Assembly (NCBI GenBank): GCA_013339765.2
Contig: CM023448.1
Coordinates: 25,000,551 to 25,064,550, forward strand
Length of the DNA: 64,000 nucleotides
Source: Haemaphysalis longicornis
Lineage: Eukaryota; Arthropoda; Arachnida; Ixodida; Ixodidae
Direction of reading: 5' to 3'
Part shown: piece by piece, positions 1-10,914 of the stretch
How positions within the stretch are numbered: position 1 is the stretch's first letter
Layout of the letters: each line of letters opens with the position of its first letter
The notes under the pieces: model-generated
Told to the model about the DNA's origin: nothing
The model's database searches: none
The model's input: the letters and a program-made list of their open reading frames with translations, nothing else
Translations under genes and position numbers: made by a program

Positions 1-1108
1 AACAAAGCAGATTGGGCGATTGTCCGGCGTGCGCCAAGCCGTGGTCGAAAATGACGGGTCAAGCGTACGCGTGGCGGCCTCTGCAACAGAGGCGGCACCG
101 GTAGGTATCTGGGATACGTTGGTCTTCCTGTGAGCTCAGTGGGCTGTTGCGGAATGAACGGGATGATTGGTTGTTTTGTGACGGCTTCGGCAAAGGGCCT
201 GGAGATGGCGTCGCCGTACGTTAGAGGTCCGGCAACAGGCACCGTTTGCACAGAGGTCACGTACGTGGGCGGAACAGCAGGTGGTGTGTGTTGCGCGATG
301 CTGGCACCAATGAGCGAAGCGGTCAAAGGTGCGTTTTGGCGGGAGCATGGTATGGTATCGGCCACATGCTGCTGGATAGCACTTCTAAACGAAGGGGCAA
401 GGGTGGCGTCAGACGTCGGTGTGAAGGGAACTAGGGAAAGCTGACGGGCAACTTCTTCCCGTATGAACTGCTGAATGTGCGAAGACAGAGTGTTGTCGCT
501 ACCAGCAGTTAAACTCGACACATCCGGGCCAACGGATCACCGTGTCAGAGCTCGCTGTCTCCTGAGCTCGTCATAGCTCTGTCACAGGTTGATGACGTCG
601 GTGACCGTTTGGGGATTCTTCGCCAGCAGCATTTGAAAAGCGTCATCTGAAATGCCTTTGAGGATGTGCTTAATTGTGTCCTCGTCACTCATCGTGGCGC
701 TCACCTCCTGCACAAATCCACAACTTCCTCGATGTAACTGAGGAAGGTCTCACGGGGCGGCTGCGCTCGTTCTCGCAAGCGCTCTGCGTGAAGCTTCCGC
801 ACTCAAAGGCGGCGGAAGTGTTCCGAAAACCTCAATTTGAATTCCCACCACGTGGGGTATCGCTTTGCGCGGTTGCCATACCAAAGCTCAGCCATAACGG
901 CCAGGTAAAATTCCACGTTGTTCCGCTTCACGTTTTCATCCCAGTTGTTGTGGGCGCTTACTCTGTCCTACGTGGCGAGCCAGTCTTCCACGTCCTGCTC
1001 GTCTGTGCCATTGAAGAATGGGGGATCCCGTTGACGAATGGAACCGTAACAGATGATGGTCGTGGAAGTAGGTTCAGCCAGGGGCTCAGTCTCGCGAGGA
1101 GTAGCCAT
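1..1108 (-). pseudogene. Ty3/gypsy-type gag remnant, 5' part, runs off the left edge
   Basis: Read on the minus strand from an ATG at 1106-1108, the frame gives a gag-like product beginning MATPRETEPLAE and containing DPPFFNGTDEQDVEDWLAT, VSAHNNWDENVK, LAVMAELWYGNRAKRYPTWW and, after a frame change, LREREQ/SYIEEVVDLCRR-like and IKHILKGISDDAFQMLLAKNP blocks. This is the capsid (retrotrans_gag) layout familiar from tick gypsy elements. Near the left edge a third frame gives WRTPDNRPICF, the usual lead-in to a CCHC nucleocapsid knuckle, so the gene continues outside the window. In-frame stops and at least two frameshifts show it is dead. Gag would form the particle packaging the element RNA. The frames and stops are seen directly; the family assignment is motif recognition. 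Confidence 0.8.
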
Positions 1109-1394
1109 GGCGCTGGGGAGCGTCCCGGAGCGGAGTTCCAGTGTATAGAGAGGTCAGGACCACACAAACCTCCAACCATTCTAAGGGGATGTATTGCTCA
1201 CCGCAAGGTAGCTGATGAAAGGCCTTTAATTACCGTTATCCACGATGGAGCGGGTTCACAGACGCGCACCTGTCATCTTCGTCGTCGGTGGTTTTTGTTT
1301 TGTTGTCACTGTACCTGCTGCTTTCGCGGCTGCGGAGTCTGGTGCACTATTGTGTTTCGTTCTCTAGCACCTGTACCATTCATATCATTTACAA

Positions 1395-1397
<3 letters not shown>
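1109..1397 (-). other. Upstream leader of the gag remnant; no clear LTR
   Basis: This stretch lies just 5' of the minus-strand gag start and is probably the element leader and part of a degraded LTR. I could not find a second LTR copy or a convincing primer-binding site, because the partner end lies outside the window. Confidence 0.3.
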
Positions 1398-1439
<42 letters not shown>

Positions 1440-1456
1440 TATATATATATATTATA
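1398..1456. repeat. (TA)n microsatellite
   Basis: A nearly uninterrupted TA dinucleotide run with two short breaks. Open frames translating as YIYIYI here are artefacts of the repeat. Confidence 0.95.
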
Positions 1457-1508
1457 TTAGTAAAGTAAAGCGTCGGACACACTCAGTCAGTAACTAAGCA
1501 CAATAGAG

Positions 1509-3012
1509 TTGGACCTTTTGAGCAACTACGAATCCAAGAAGGCATCCGCATTGTCCCGAATAAAAGCCCGAAAATTTTACCGAGATACGCTTTCTAACAG
1601 TGGCCACACGTGTAAGAATCTAACAAGCTCCAGCACTAGTAACTTCCGCCACTCTGACAATACAACCAATAATCTCCCTACGACTGTAATTAATGCTTCG
1701 ACTACTGCACCCCAACAAGTTCCGTTAAACACCAGTAGTAATAATTTCCCTCGTCTGCGGTCACGAAAGGAAATCTTACCGGGAATGTAATGAACCTTTC
1801 AAGTGTAACCCCCTCCCCAGTTCAGATAAACGTGTTGTCAAAGGGCCTAAACGTTTGACCGGCTACTGGTGGTTTTGATGAATTGCACCTTTTTAGGGAC
1901 TTAGCTAACTTCGCCAAAAACATGAGGCTACGAGAATACTTCTACGATCACCCTGCGACGGAAGAAGCCCGCAGCACCCTACCTAGCCGTAAGTACTGGA
2001 CCCCTCCCACACAGCGTGATACTTGCCTCGACATGTACATCAATGCTTTCCGACGCGATGTGCGAAAAGCATACCAAACACATATTTCTTTCCGCCATAA
2101 CATGACTTCCAACGAAAAGAAAGCCCTAGGGGAACTCGCAAGCTGTCCCGACATAATTATTAAACCTACCGATAAGGGAGGCGCCATCGTAAACCCTGAC
2201 ACTACCGACTATGTTAACGAGGCCAATGAACAACTATCGGTATGACGTTCTACAAAGTACTACCCAATGATACCACTCAAGACTCTAAGCAAATCGTCAA
2301 AGATAAGATAGCTGAGCTCGTTCAAAATGAAACAATAAATGAAACCACTGCTCGTTCCTTAATCCCTTTAGGCCAGTAGCCTGTAAATTCTGTTTTGCCT
2401 AAAAGTCACAAGGTGAAAAACCCAGGGCGTCCCATTGTTTCTGGCATTGGCACTGTTACCGAAAACCTCTCGCGCTATGTCAATAATCTCATTTGCGGCA
2501 TTCCACCCAGCTATCCCTCCTTCAGTAAGGATACCAATGATTTTCTCTCAGACATCTCAAAAATTGAAATTCCTGATAACTGCCTTCTAGTCACCCTCGA
2601 TGTTGCTTCACTGTATACCAACATCTCCCATGAAGATGGCATTGCCGCTTTATCCCTTGCGTATGACCATTCATCGTGCGTCAAACCTATCGATTCTTCT
2701 ACTCTCCAATCTTTCCTTAGGCTTATTCTTGAACTTAACAATTTTGAGTTTGATGGAGTTCATTATGTGCACGTCAGCGGAACGTCAATGGGAACTCGAA
2801 TCGGGGCCAACTACTTCAATATCTTTATGGCTCACCTGGAATCAAACTTTCTTGACACTCAAAACTTAAAGCCATGGTACTATAAAAGGTATATTGACGA
2901 CATATGCATGATCTCACAGCACGGTAACGCGGAGCTCCTCACCTTCAATAAAGCATTTTACCTCGGCCATCCTACTATTTCGCTTCTCATTCCTATTCGG
3001 AACACAGTATAA
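1509..3012 (+). pseudogene. Penelope-like element reverse transcriptase, degraded
   Basis: Consecutive plus-strand frames give a Penelope-like protein. An N-terminal region (1509-1790) is followed, after a frameshift and a stop, by FDELHLFRDLANFAKNMRLREYFY. Next come IIIKPTDKGGAIV (about 2150-2190), then LPKSHKVKNPGRPIVSG (2392 on), LVTLDVASLYTNISHEDGI, GTSMGTRIGANYFNIFMAHLE and the catalytic box RYIDDIC with YIDD at 2890-2901. These are the signature blocks of PLE reverse transcriptases, which copy the element RNA at the integration site. Breaks at about 1790, 1856, 2245 and 2378 and a missing start codon make it a pseudogene, although the catalytic aspartates are intact. The downstream GIY-YIG block belongs to the same ORF in living elements. 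Confidence 0.88.
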
Positions 3013-3978
3013 ACTTTTCTGGACGTCACCAATACTACTTCGCAAGATGGGCTTCAAACTAAACTGTATAGAAAACCGACAGACACGCGGCAGTATTTGC
3101 ACTTCCAAAGTAGCCATGTCAGACACTGTAAGACAGCAATACCGTACACCCAAAACCACCGTTTTACGAGAATTTGCACAACCAAGCCGACTTTGACTCA
3201 AACTTTCCGAAACCTCAATACCGCCCCCCTGAATAAGAAATACGCGAAACAACTTTTTCATGACGCTATTGTGCGAGCCAACCAATTAAATCCTACGAAA
3301 TCTGTAAGAAAAAGCCCCCGAACGTTTAACCCGCAAACAAACTTAGTCTAACCCAGTTAGCCTATGGCTCCAAGAGTGTTAACCGTACTAAGAAAAAACG
3401 GCAATGTTCGAAGTTCGGAAGTGAACGCCTAAAAGCATATTCGCCGAACCACCACGCGTTCTTTACCAGCGAAATAAGAATTGAGGTGACTTTCTCACCA
3501 ACTCTCGTATCAGCCGACCGGAAACTACTGGTTGCATGCCCTGTAATAAACCTCGATGTAAAGTATGCCCACACGTGAACACCACACAGCGTGCCACCAG
3601 CACGGCTTCAGACTGCTATGTAAATATAAAGGATAACTTCAACTCTGACTCTGCTAATGTCGTATACCATCTAGAGTGCACTGTTTGTAGGCAGCAATAT
3701 ATCGGCCAATCTGAAACGCGCTTCCGAATACGATTCAAAAATCACTGCTCTTATGCAAAAGTTGCCCTTATTTGCCCCTGTCAAGACATGTGAACGGTCC
3801 CGGTCATGCATTTGAACATCTTAAACAACAATTTTATAATCCGCTTTCCAAACCCACCACGACCGCGAGGTTCGGGAATCTTATCTCATTTGCAAGTTTG
3901 GGTCAGCGACGCTTGGTAATAACGAAAGTTACGGAAAACTACGTGCTTATACCTCGAATAAAATTAGCGACTTCATAA
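3013..3978 (+). pseudogene. Penelope-like element linker and GIY-YIG endonuclease, degraded
   Basis: Continuation of the Penelope-like ORF in shifted frames. From 3536 the frame shows CNKPRCKVCPHV, a C-x4-C-x2-C arrangement like the Cys-rich linker of PLEs. Then comes NVVYHLECTVCRQQYIGQSE, the GIY-YIG-type core, and RFRIRFKNH with the conserved Arg. A final frame at 3772-3978 gives LSRHVNGPGHAFEHL. In active elements this nuclease nicks the target DNA. Frameshifts near 3012, 3350, 3530 and 3775 inactivate it. RT plus GIY-YIG in this order identifies a Penelope-like element rather than a LINE; the subfamily is not resolved. Confidence 0.85.
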
Positions 3979-4690
3979 TTTTTATCCCATTCTTCAATAA
4001 CCCTTCCCTTGAGTTTCCCATCAGAATTCGCAGAAACTCCCCAAATACAGCAGTTTTATTAGCCTAATGTGACTTATTAATGCGATTTGTCCTTGGGAAG
4101 GAGGCCGCGTTCCCCCCACCACCTAGAAATGTTTAACCCTGTGTTATCTGTGGACCCTACCTATTTACTGTTCAGTTGCTAACTCTTGTGCATTGCTCTT
4201 TTGTGTACTGTGTCTATTGTGTCCACCCACGGGGGGCACACCCAAAACACATTCTTTGTTCATGCCTGAATGGATCCCTCCGAGCCAGTCTCCCCAACCA
4301 CTGAATACCTTATTGTATACTTGTCCCTTCCTTTTGAAACCGCGATTGTCTAGTCTTCTGCACTCGCAGCCCATGCCAGATACGTTGCTCCGTCCTGGAG
4401 CAACCTTGACCGCTGCCTCGTAGATACGACCCCTTCATCCCTCTCTCCTTTCTCTCTTTTTTTTTGTTTTTGTTGTAACACAGGCTCAGCTCGACTGCAT
4501 GAATCCTCTCCGATTTCCAAACATCTTATGATCCTTCTCACAGTTTTCTACAAGTCTATTTTAAAAATGTATTGCCAATGTCTGAGACAGCAAAATCATG
4601 TAACTGTACTCTGATGAAGGCAAGTCCCGTTGCCACTACGTAAGTAAACATTCTTTCTTATTGTACTTGCTTTGTATCCGACTCCTTAAT
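3979..4690 (+). mobile_element. 3' non-coding region of the Penelope-like element
   Basis: No gene is seen. The region follows the RT/GIY-YIG remnant directly and contains the hammerhead-like motif at 4611-4640, which fits the terminal repeat region of Penelope-like elements. It ends in an AT-rich stretch that passes into the TA tract at about 4695. Confidence 0.55.
4611..4640 (+). ncRNA. Degenerate hammerhead-ribozyme-like motif of the Penelope-like element
   Basis: CTGATGA (4611-4617), the invariant hammerhead core, is followed by a short stem: GGCAA at 4619-4623 pairs with TTGCC at 4630-4634. The expected GAAA after the stem is replaced by ACTA, so this copy is unlikely to cleave. Minimal hammerhead motifs are known in Penelope-like elements, which supports the reading. 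A related pair with intact GAAA but altered CTGATGA lies at about 25.26-25.44 kb. Confidence 0.5.
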
Positions 4691-4718
4691 TATACAATAT
4701 ATATATATATTTATATAT

Positions 4719-4940
4719 TGTAACGAAGAGAGATCCAAAGGAAGGGATTCAAGTGGAGGCCGAAATCTAAGCTTAACCCGGACAACGCGTACGGACAATC
4801 TCCACGCATCAAGCAACCAGCATGCTCAGCGCGATGGTAATCAATACTGGCTTCCCCCACTTCTTCGGCTGCTCAAGCTATTTCGGCCTCCGTTGCTTGA
4901 TTCTCTCGGCTCCTTGGCCTTCTAAATAAACCACACTACA
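4719..4940 (+). mobile_element. Candidate solo LTR inside a TA tract
   Basis: A 222-bp GC-moderate block bounded by TGTAACGAAG at the left and CCACACTACA at the right, with an AATAAA just before the end and TG...CA termini. It sits precisely between two TA repeats, so a 4-bp ATAT target duplication is compatible but uninformative. No internal retroelement sequence adjoins it. It could also be another short insertion. Confidence 0.5.
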
Positions 4941-4941
4941 A

Positions 4942-4980
<39 letters not shown>

Positions 4981-4981
4981 T
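4941..4981. repeat. (TA)n microsatellite
   Basis: TA dinucleotide run with one ATAC break, separating the candidate solo LTR from the hairpin element. Confidence 0.9.
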
Positions 4982-4985
4982 TATT

Positions 4986-5152
4986 TACAATAGAGAAGTC
5001 ACATTGAAAAACATAACAGTATTTATTCTAACGTATCGACCGGGCGCCGGTTTTTGTAACATATCTGTGAAAAAGACCGGCCCCCGGTAGAATAACGGTT
5101 ACCCCGTTAGAATAAATACTGTTATGTTTTTCAATGTGACTTCCCTATCGTA
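4986..5152. repeat. Long hairpin / MITE-like inverted repeat
   Basis: Nearly the whole block is one inverted repeat. The left arm (GAAGTCACATTG, then ACATAACAGTATTTATTCTA) is matched by the reverse complement of the right arm, and the inner GGCGCCGGTTTTTG and CAAAAAGACCGGCCCCCGG-like parts also pair. TACAAT occurs at both outer edges (4986-4991 and 5151-5156) and may be a target duplication. No coding capacity. Confidence 0.75.
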
Positions 5153-5188
5153 CAATTAACCTTATAGCCAGGAATATTTCTCTTAACT

Positions 5189-5240
<52 letters not shown>
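5189..5240. repeat. (TA)n microsatellite
   Basis: TA dinucleotide run directly before the LTR pair. Confidence 0.95.
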
Positions 5241-5241
<1 letters not shown>

Positions 5242-6048
5242 TGTTACGTGGCGGGAGCACACAGATGAGACGAACGATGAGACATGGGGTGAAGCAATCT
5301 ATTTACAGAATGGGCCTAGCGGCCATGACAAAGAGCTCGCGCAAGATGCGCCTCGTAATCGTTCTTCGGTCAAGGGGCTGTGAGGCATTGCCCACCTTAG
5401 TCCCGTAACATCACCCCCCGGGAGGAGGGCGACCGTCCCGGTCGATGCCGAGGCCACGTGAGGATTGCGATGCGGTGAGCGATGCGATGAAAACGTACAG
5501 TGGAGATTTGCCTGATGCCACAGATGAAGATGACGTCTCTGTTGATGCCTGGCCCCACAGAAGCGATGTCTTCAAGCAGGAACATACGGTCTGCGGAATT
5601 GGAACCACGTCGAACAAAAGGGCTGGGGAGACGGCGTCTTCTCTGGTCTGTTCTCGGCTTGTATCGGCTGGTCTTCAGTGACGGCACACGGGATGGGGAC
5701 AAGGGGCGCGGGACGTGGTCGAATGCAGGTCGCAGTGGGCTGGGGCTGCCCGACATGGCCGACGCTCCCTCGACGATTTCCCCCTAGGCCGAGACAATGC
5801 GAAGGTGAGGCCAGGTAGGATGGGGATGATCCCGCAGACTACACCAAAATTCTACGTGGCGGCAGGACACAGATGAGACGAACGATGGGAAGAAGTGAAG
5901 GGATCTATTTAAAGAACGGGCATAGCGGTCATAACACCGAGCTCGCGCAAGATGCGCACCAGGAACGTCGTCGTTGTCGTAATCATTCTTCGGTCAAGGG
6001 GCTGTGAGGTATTGCCCACCTTAGTACCGTAACATCACCCCCCGAGAC
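5242..6048 (-). mobile_element. LTR pair with short internal region (gypsy-type, minus orientation)
   Basis: Two diverged direct repeats, about 5242-5417 and about 5851-6048, both run from a (TGT)TACGTGGCGG edge through CACAGATGAGACGAACGATG and GAGCTCGCGCAAGATGCG to CCCACCTTAG and CCGTAACATCACCCCCCG. On the minus strand each repeat is preceded by CGGGGGG, a polypurine-tract-like run. This gives the orientation, with 5242-5417 as the 3' LTR. The roughly 430-bp interior has no retroviral-type domain. Because the polypurine run is present before both repeats, the 5850-6048 copy may itself be the 3' LTR of another element, giving a tandem or recombined structure rather than an intact small element. 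Confidence 0.65.
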
Positions 6049-9000
6049 ATAGACATGTCAAACGATGACAAGTTTATAGCTGCTTAGAAGTTTTCATTTA
6101 GGTGATTGTGTGGTATCAATGTTTTTGTGGTTCCCAGCCATGCAAACATTTCAAGCCAGGAATTATTTGTCGCTTTCCTGCAACTGAACTCAAGAGAAAT
6201 ATCTCTGGGTATGTTTGAGTACAACATTCAATTGTTTTATCTTGTGAGTATATTACACTAGTTCATAGAGAAGGCAAGCTAGGGAAAATATCTGAAAGCA
6301 TTCAGTCTTATTTGCATTGTTTAAGGCGTATGGCATGAACCGCCGGCTTTTCTTTTCTGTGCGATGCAAGCCTGCCACGAACAACGGAGACGCCACACCG
6401 CATACAAGCAAAGAATATTGCAAGCTTCAGTGTACGCAGGCGAACCAATGTTGACTTGTTGCCACGGCAATGTTGTTCTATGTTTACTGAGCATGAAAGC
6501 ACGCCCCCTAGCCTTAAGGTTTTCATGGGAACTATAACATCCTGACCGGTTTTTAAATTGACTGTCTAGAGGTTTATATTTCGCGTCCAAATGTCGTCAC
6601 TGACAACTAAGGGTGATATAGAAGTGTAAGCCATCTAATAATGCAAGATTAAACAACTACCATTGTTTTGTAACGTAAATTGAACCCTTTACTTACATTG
6701 TGATCGTGAAAGACTACCCACCCGAAAACATCCCGTGAAAGTTCTAATTGACACAATGCGCGATAAAAAGAACGCATTTTCCTCAGAAGCATCAAACACT
6801 ATTTTGAGTACAGCGACATTTATTTCCTGCGTGAAACACTTCTCACGTATGACATCTTTGCCGTGGTGCATGTCAATACGCTTCACTGTGCTACCTCCTT
6901 CGTTCATAAGTTCTCATGCCACGCAAATTTTCGCGACTGGAGGAAGATGCGTAGAAAACAACGCCCACAAGCAAATTACCATTGAAATTGGCCACGTACG
7001 ACAAACTTTTCTCGGCGAACTGTAACAAAATTATTTATACTGCGGATATTCTTTTGAGCTTACTAGCCAAAACTGTGCTTTTTAGGCTGTTCTCTGCTCG
7101 CCCAAGCATATTTACCATCAAAATATACAGTTTGCCCGTATAATTAGGATGTTTTACTCTATTTCCAATTCAATAAAAACCTGTCGGCCTTGCACGGTAA
7201 ATTATTACTTTATTTGCAGGTTTCTCCATAAAGAGTTGTTTATTGCTGCCTAAACTTTCCACACACCGCTCATATTCCAAATGTAACGGTTGCTTTTAAC
7301 TGATTCTGGAGTAGACGTCGTGCATTAAAGAAGCCTCTTTTCTCATTGTTGCCAATTTCCCATGGTTGCAATAGTAACGGTGACAGTATATATACTTGGT
7401 TGGCACGAAGCACGTAAACGCGTCCTGGAATTAGGCCGGTGTTTTTTTCACGTGCGTTACAAAGGTATTTCTGGCCCGGTTGAAAAGAACCCATTATCTG
7501 ACCGCCAGATAAAAGCCGCAAGCTTTGGAAAGAAGCGCAAATTTATTACAGGAACATCGTATGCCGAGGTGGCAGCTGACGCGCAATGTTGTTTGTGGAA
7601 AATAACTACGGACACCCCTCTATTTCACCCCGACCTCTCGTTACGGAGGTATGCAGGCTATGGAATTTGTGTCATGACTGATTCATTTCCAGCCATCATG
7701 AAAAGTTAAAAATGCTGTTGTGTCAGGCAGAAAGAATTAGGTCAAGGGTTGCAAAGGTTGAGACTTAAAAAGGTCTAATATCTATACACGTATACAAGCT
7801 CTAATGTAATTTTTTTATTAAACAAACTTTTCTTTTGCAGGATAATACAATAAAATTTACCTTCAACAAATCATTCGAAGCTTTTTTGTTACCGTGTATA
7901 AGCCATACTCGAAGACGAATGAGACTATAGTACAACCGTCTACCTAAAGCATTGTGAGCATGAGTTAGGTTGTAGACAGAAACAAAGATGACGGTGCACA
8001 TGTTCAAACTTTAACTCGGTGGTGCATGTAGAAAGAGAGCTAGAGAAAGATTTGGGCGTTATCACCTGCGCTGGGTCTTTCGTTATTCAAATCTGCCTTA
8101 CAAATGCATTGTACTGTACGTCCTTTTTTTAATCAAACAATATCTACATTTTGTATGCATATAAATACGTTTTTGGAATTAATGTTTCAGTATGAAATGA
8201 TTTCAATGTTTCAATAACTGATTTGATTTGATTTGATTGAGTATTGCACTGTAATGTGAAGTCAACTTCAATAAACACCCTGAGCTACTCAGCAGCCACA
8301 AAAACTTCACAACATCTCACTCTGGGCAACTCCCCTGTCCTCAAAAAAACTCGATAAAGTGTGCACGTACTCGAAGCCTGGAGCCGTTCGTATAATACAC
8401 GTCCAAGGAGGCAGTAATTCTTCACTCACAGGTCAGTGTCGCGAAACAACCCCAAGCACGCTGAGGCAGCGCAGAGTCTATAGATGGGGCTTATCATCAA
8501 ACCGTTCGGCTAAGTTCGGGCATCTTGAAATCCGAAACTTTCACAGTAGCCCTTACCACTCGCAATTTTCTCTCTCGCTTGCTGTACGTGCCGTTATTTG
8601 CCCTGCCTCTTTGGAGCTATAGGATTAGCAAATATGCAGTTTGCGCTCACCTCTCATCCTGTAGCGTTTCCGTGCCGCCTTTGTTTTGAGAAGACCGGGG
8701 GGGTAATTTTTCACTCAACATTACACAGCTGCGAGAAAAATGCCTCGTTGGTGCGTTACAGCAGAATGGGTAACAATTATTGAATGTTTTACTCCAGTCA
8801 TAACCTCTTCACATACTTTACAAAATTCCCATCCGAAAGGGACCCTAAAAAAGTTTTACCAAGGAACAGGTGTGAACATTTTCCGGTAAATCAATGTGGT
8901 AGTGATGGCATCCGCTAAGAATTTTGTTAAAGCGACGAGCATCATAGGAGTTATTGCTAATCAAAACATCGCATTGCAAATATTGCATATCAAAACATCC

Positions 9001-10829
9001 ACGTCCTCGCACCGCGCGAGCGTCAAGTCCCATGATGCCTCGCTTCTCGGCCATGTCTCGAAGAACATCCGGTGGCGCGCGTCGTATGCTGAGATACTCG
9101 GTGCCGCCGAATCGCTTTGGGACGGAGCATTCGGTTTGGGCCGTTTTTTATCGTTTTGTGAATACTTCACTGCGCTCACTACTGGAAAAGCAGGTGGATG
9201 GAATAAGGCGGGCCTTTTACGCTTCCACTCAACGCAGGAAGATCGCGTAAACAGAGAAAGACCATGCCACCGCGCGTTCGCGACGACTACATGTCTCGGC
9301 ACATATTAGATTCTCGAAAATATGTGCAAATGTCTCAAAATTAGATAGAGTGGGCGCGTGGATGCATTCCGAACCGACCTCGGTTTATATACTTCCTTAT
9401 TGGCCTCTCGCCTGCGCCAATGTCGCGGTTGGTCGTGTTGCGGGGTTCTCCATGCACGCGCGTACACACGCAGCTATAGTATTCCATTCCGTTATGCTAT
9501 CAGTCATAACTTAAAACATAACAAAAAAATCAGTCGAATCGTTGCGCACGGTACGGCACAGGGACTCTTTAGAGTCCTTTGTGCATTCCTTTTCTCGCCG
9601 TGCCCCGGCTCCCCCCCCCCCTACTTTCCGGGGAACCCCTACGCAACCCTGTTTTTCTCGACTACTGGACAAGTACACCGTAGCCGGCATTACAAGTGGT
9701 CTCGTAAAAGTAGTGTGACTTCTGGAGCTGTGCGCGCCTGCCTTTGTTCGACTACGAAGATGATAAGGCAAAACAAGTATCGCACCCTTGTTTTTTCGCC
9801 TGATAGCCTGGAGCCCCATTGCACTGAATAAAGGCTGCTCGTTGATCAGGGCTGCCAGTCGGCATATGTGGATGGTTTGCTTGCCGACCGTGTCGCTGTA
9901 TTCCCCCCTTCCCCAACCCCTCCCTCAAGCCTACCTTGTCTCTTGGTAAAATGGGCGGGAGCGAACAATGCTTACTCTGTATAAAGATATACCAAGTTTA
10001 CAAGATACACACATCATTATTTTTTCTCCTGAAAGCACAATTACCTTTTATATATACACAAACCACGAGTTGGAACTGAAGAAATTGTGCCTATGACTTT
10101 AAGGAACACTGAAGAGATTTTGTAAAGCCTCCTTTTTTTCTTGCACTGCGTAGACTGTCTCAAATTAGCACAATTTTCTTCGCTCATCCGGTTGACAAGT
10201 TGGTATTATTTTACAAAGCGCGAAGAAGAAAAACTACCATTGCGCGGTTTGCAGCGTCCTGTGAACGATGGAGGAGACACACCTGGATTTTACGACATCC
10301 AAGGTTAGCATTCAAACAAGTTTCGGTTTCGGTTCCTTAAAACAGCATGCTTGACATCTGACGGCATCGTTGGATGGGCATTCTTCATACCTCAGTAATC
10401 GTCGTACTGCGCTTCTGCGATGAGGTCGGCTGTAAAATGCATAAGATAAGCCTCCCAGGACGGCTTGGAATCGTAGAAATCACTAGCCGAGGCCTACGCA
10501 GTGGATGAACGCCCTCCGCATCCCCGCAGACGCTGAAATGCCATGCGCTTTTCCCCATATTTGGAGCTTGCCTCAATCATGTCTGTATCGTAAAAAGGGC
10601 GTTCGCACCAGGCCAAGGGTCTGTGGATTGTGGCCTGTGCCCACTGCCCGCAAGCCGTCGGTGCTTATGGCAACAGCACGCCAACGAGAAATCGCTGGCG
10701 CGTCCCTGTCAGCCTCCGCGCGTCCTGTGAACTAGTTTGTTAAGCAGTGAGCGTTACGGCCCAAAAAAGGTGAACTCAGAAATGAAAATATCGGCCGAAA
10801 ACGAAAAAGTCAACTTATACAAAAAGAAG
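6049..10829. other. Stretch without a supported gene
   Basis: I see no recognisable domain, tRNA or element here. Open frames up to about 157 codons (for example 8896-9309 and 9358-9831 plus) lack family features. A minus-strand frame ending at 7270 with an AATAAA shortly after was considered and not accepted. Confidence 0.4.
8221..8240. repeat. (ATTTG)n short tandem repeat
   Basis: Four tandem copies of a pentanucleotide of the ATTTG/TGATT type. Confidence 0.8.
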
Positions 10830-10914
10830 GTACCCTCGGGGATTCGAACTCGTGACTAGCAAAACACTTGGAAAAACAATCCTAGCGCTGTAGACTACTC
10901 GGCCACAGGGCGAG
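10830..10914 (-). repeat. tRNA-related SINE head (type II tRNA-like)
   Basis: On the minus strand the block shows an A-box-like TGGCCGAGTAGTCTACAG (10889-10906) and a B-box-like GAGTTCGAATCCC (10839-10851) with tRNA-like spacing. The acceptor and T stems do not pair well, so it is not a functional tRNA. A T-rich body continues leftwards to about 10740. The GGCCGAG box suggests a Ser- or Leu-type ancestor. Transcription would be by RNA polymerase III. Confidence 0.55.

Noticed and set aside
674..1497. 264- and 69-codon plus-strand ORFs
   Set aside because: They are antisense to the gag remnant and then run through a TA microsatellite.
7270..7521. Minus frame with AATAAA shortly after its stop, possible terminal exon
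   Set aside because: The acceptor is poor and AATAAA is common in AT-rich sequence; the protein has no recognisable feature.
10830..10914. Functional type II tRNA gene on the minus strand
   Set aside because: A and B boxes are present, but the acceptor and T stems do not pair, so it is treated as a SINE head.
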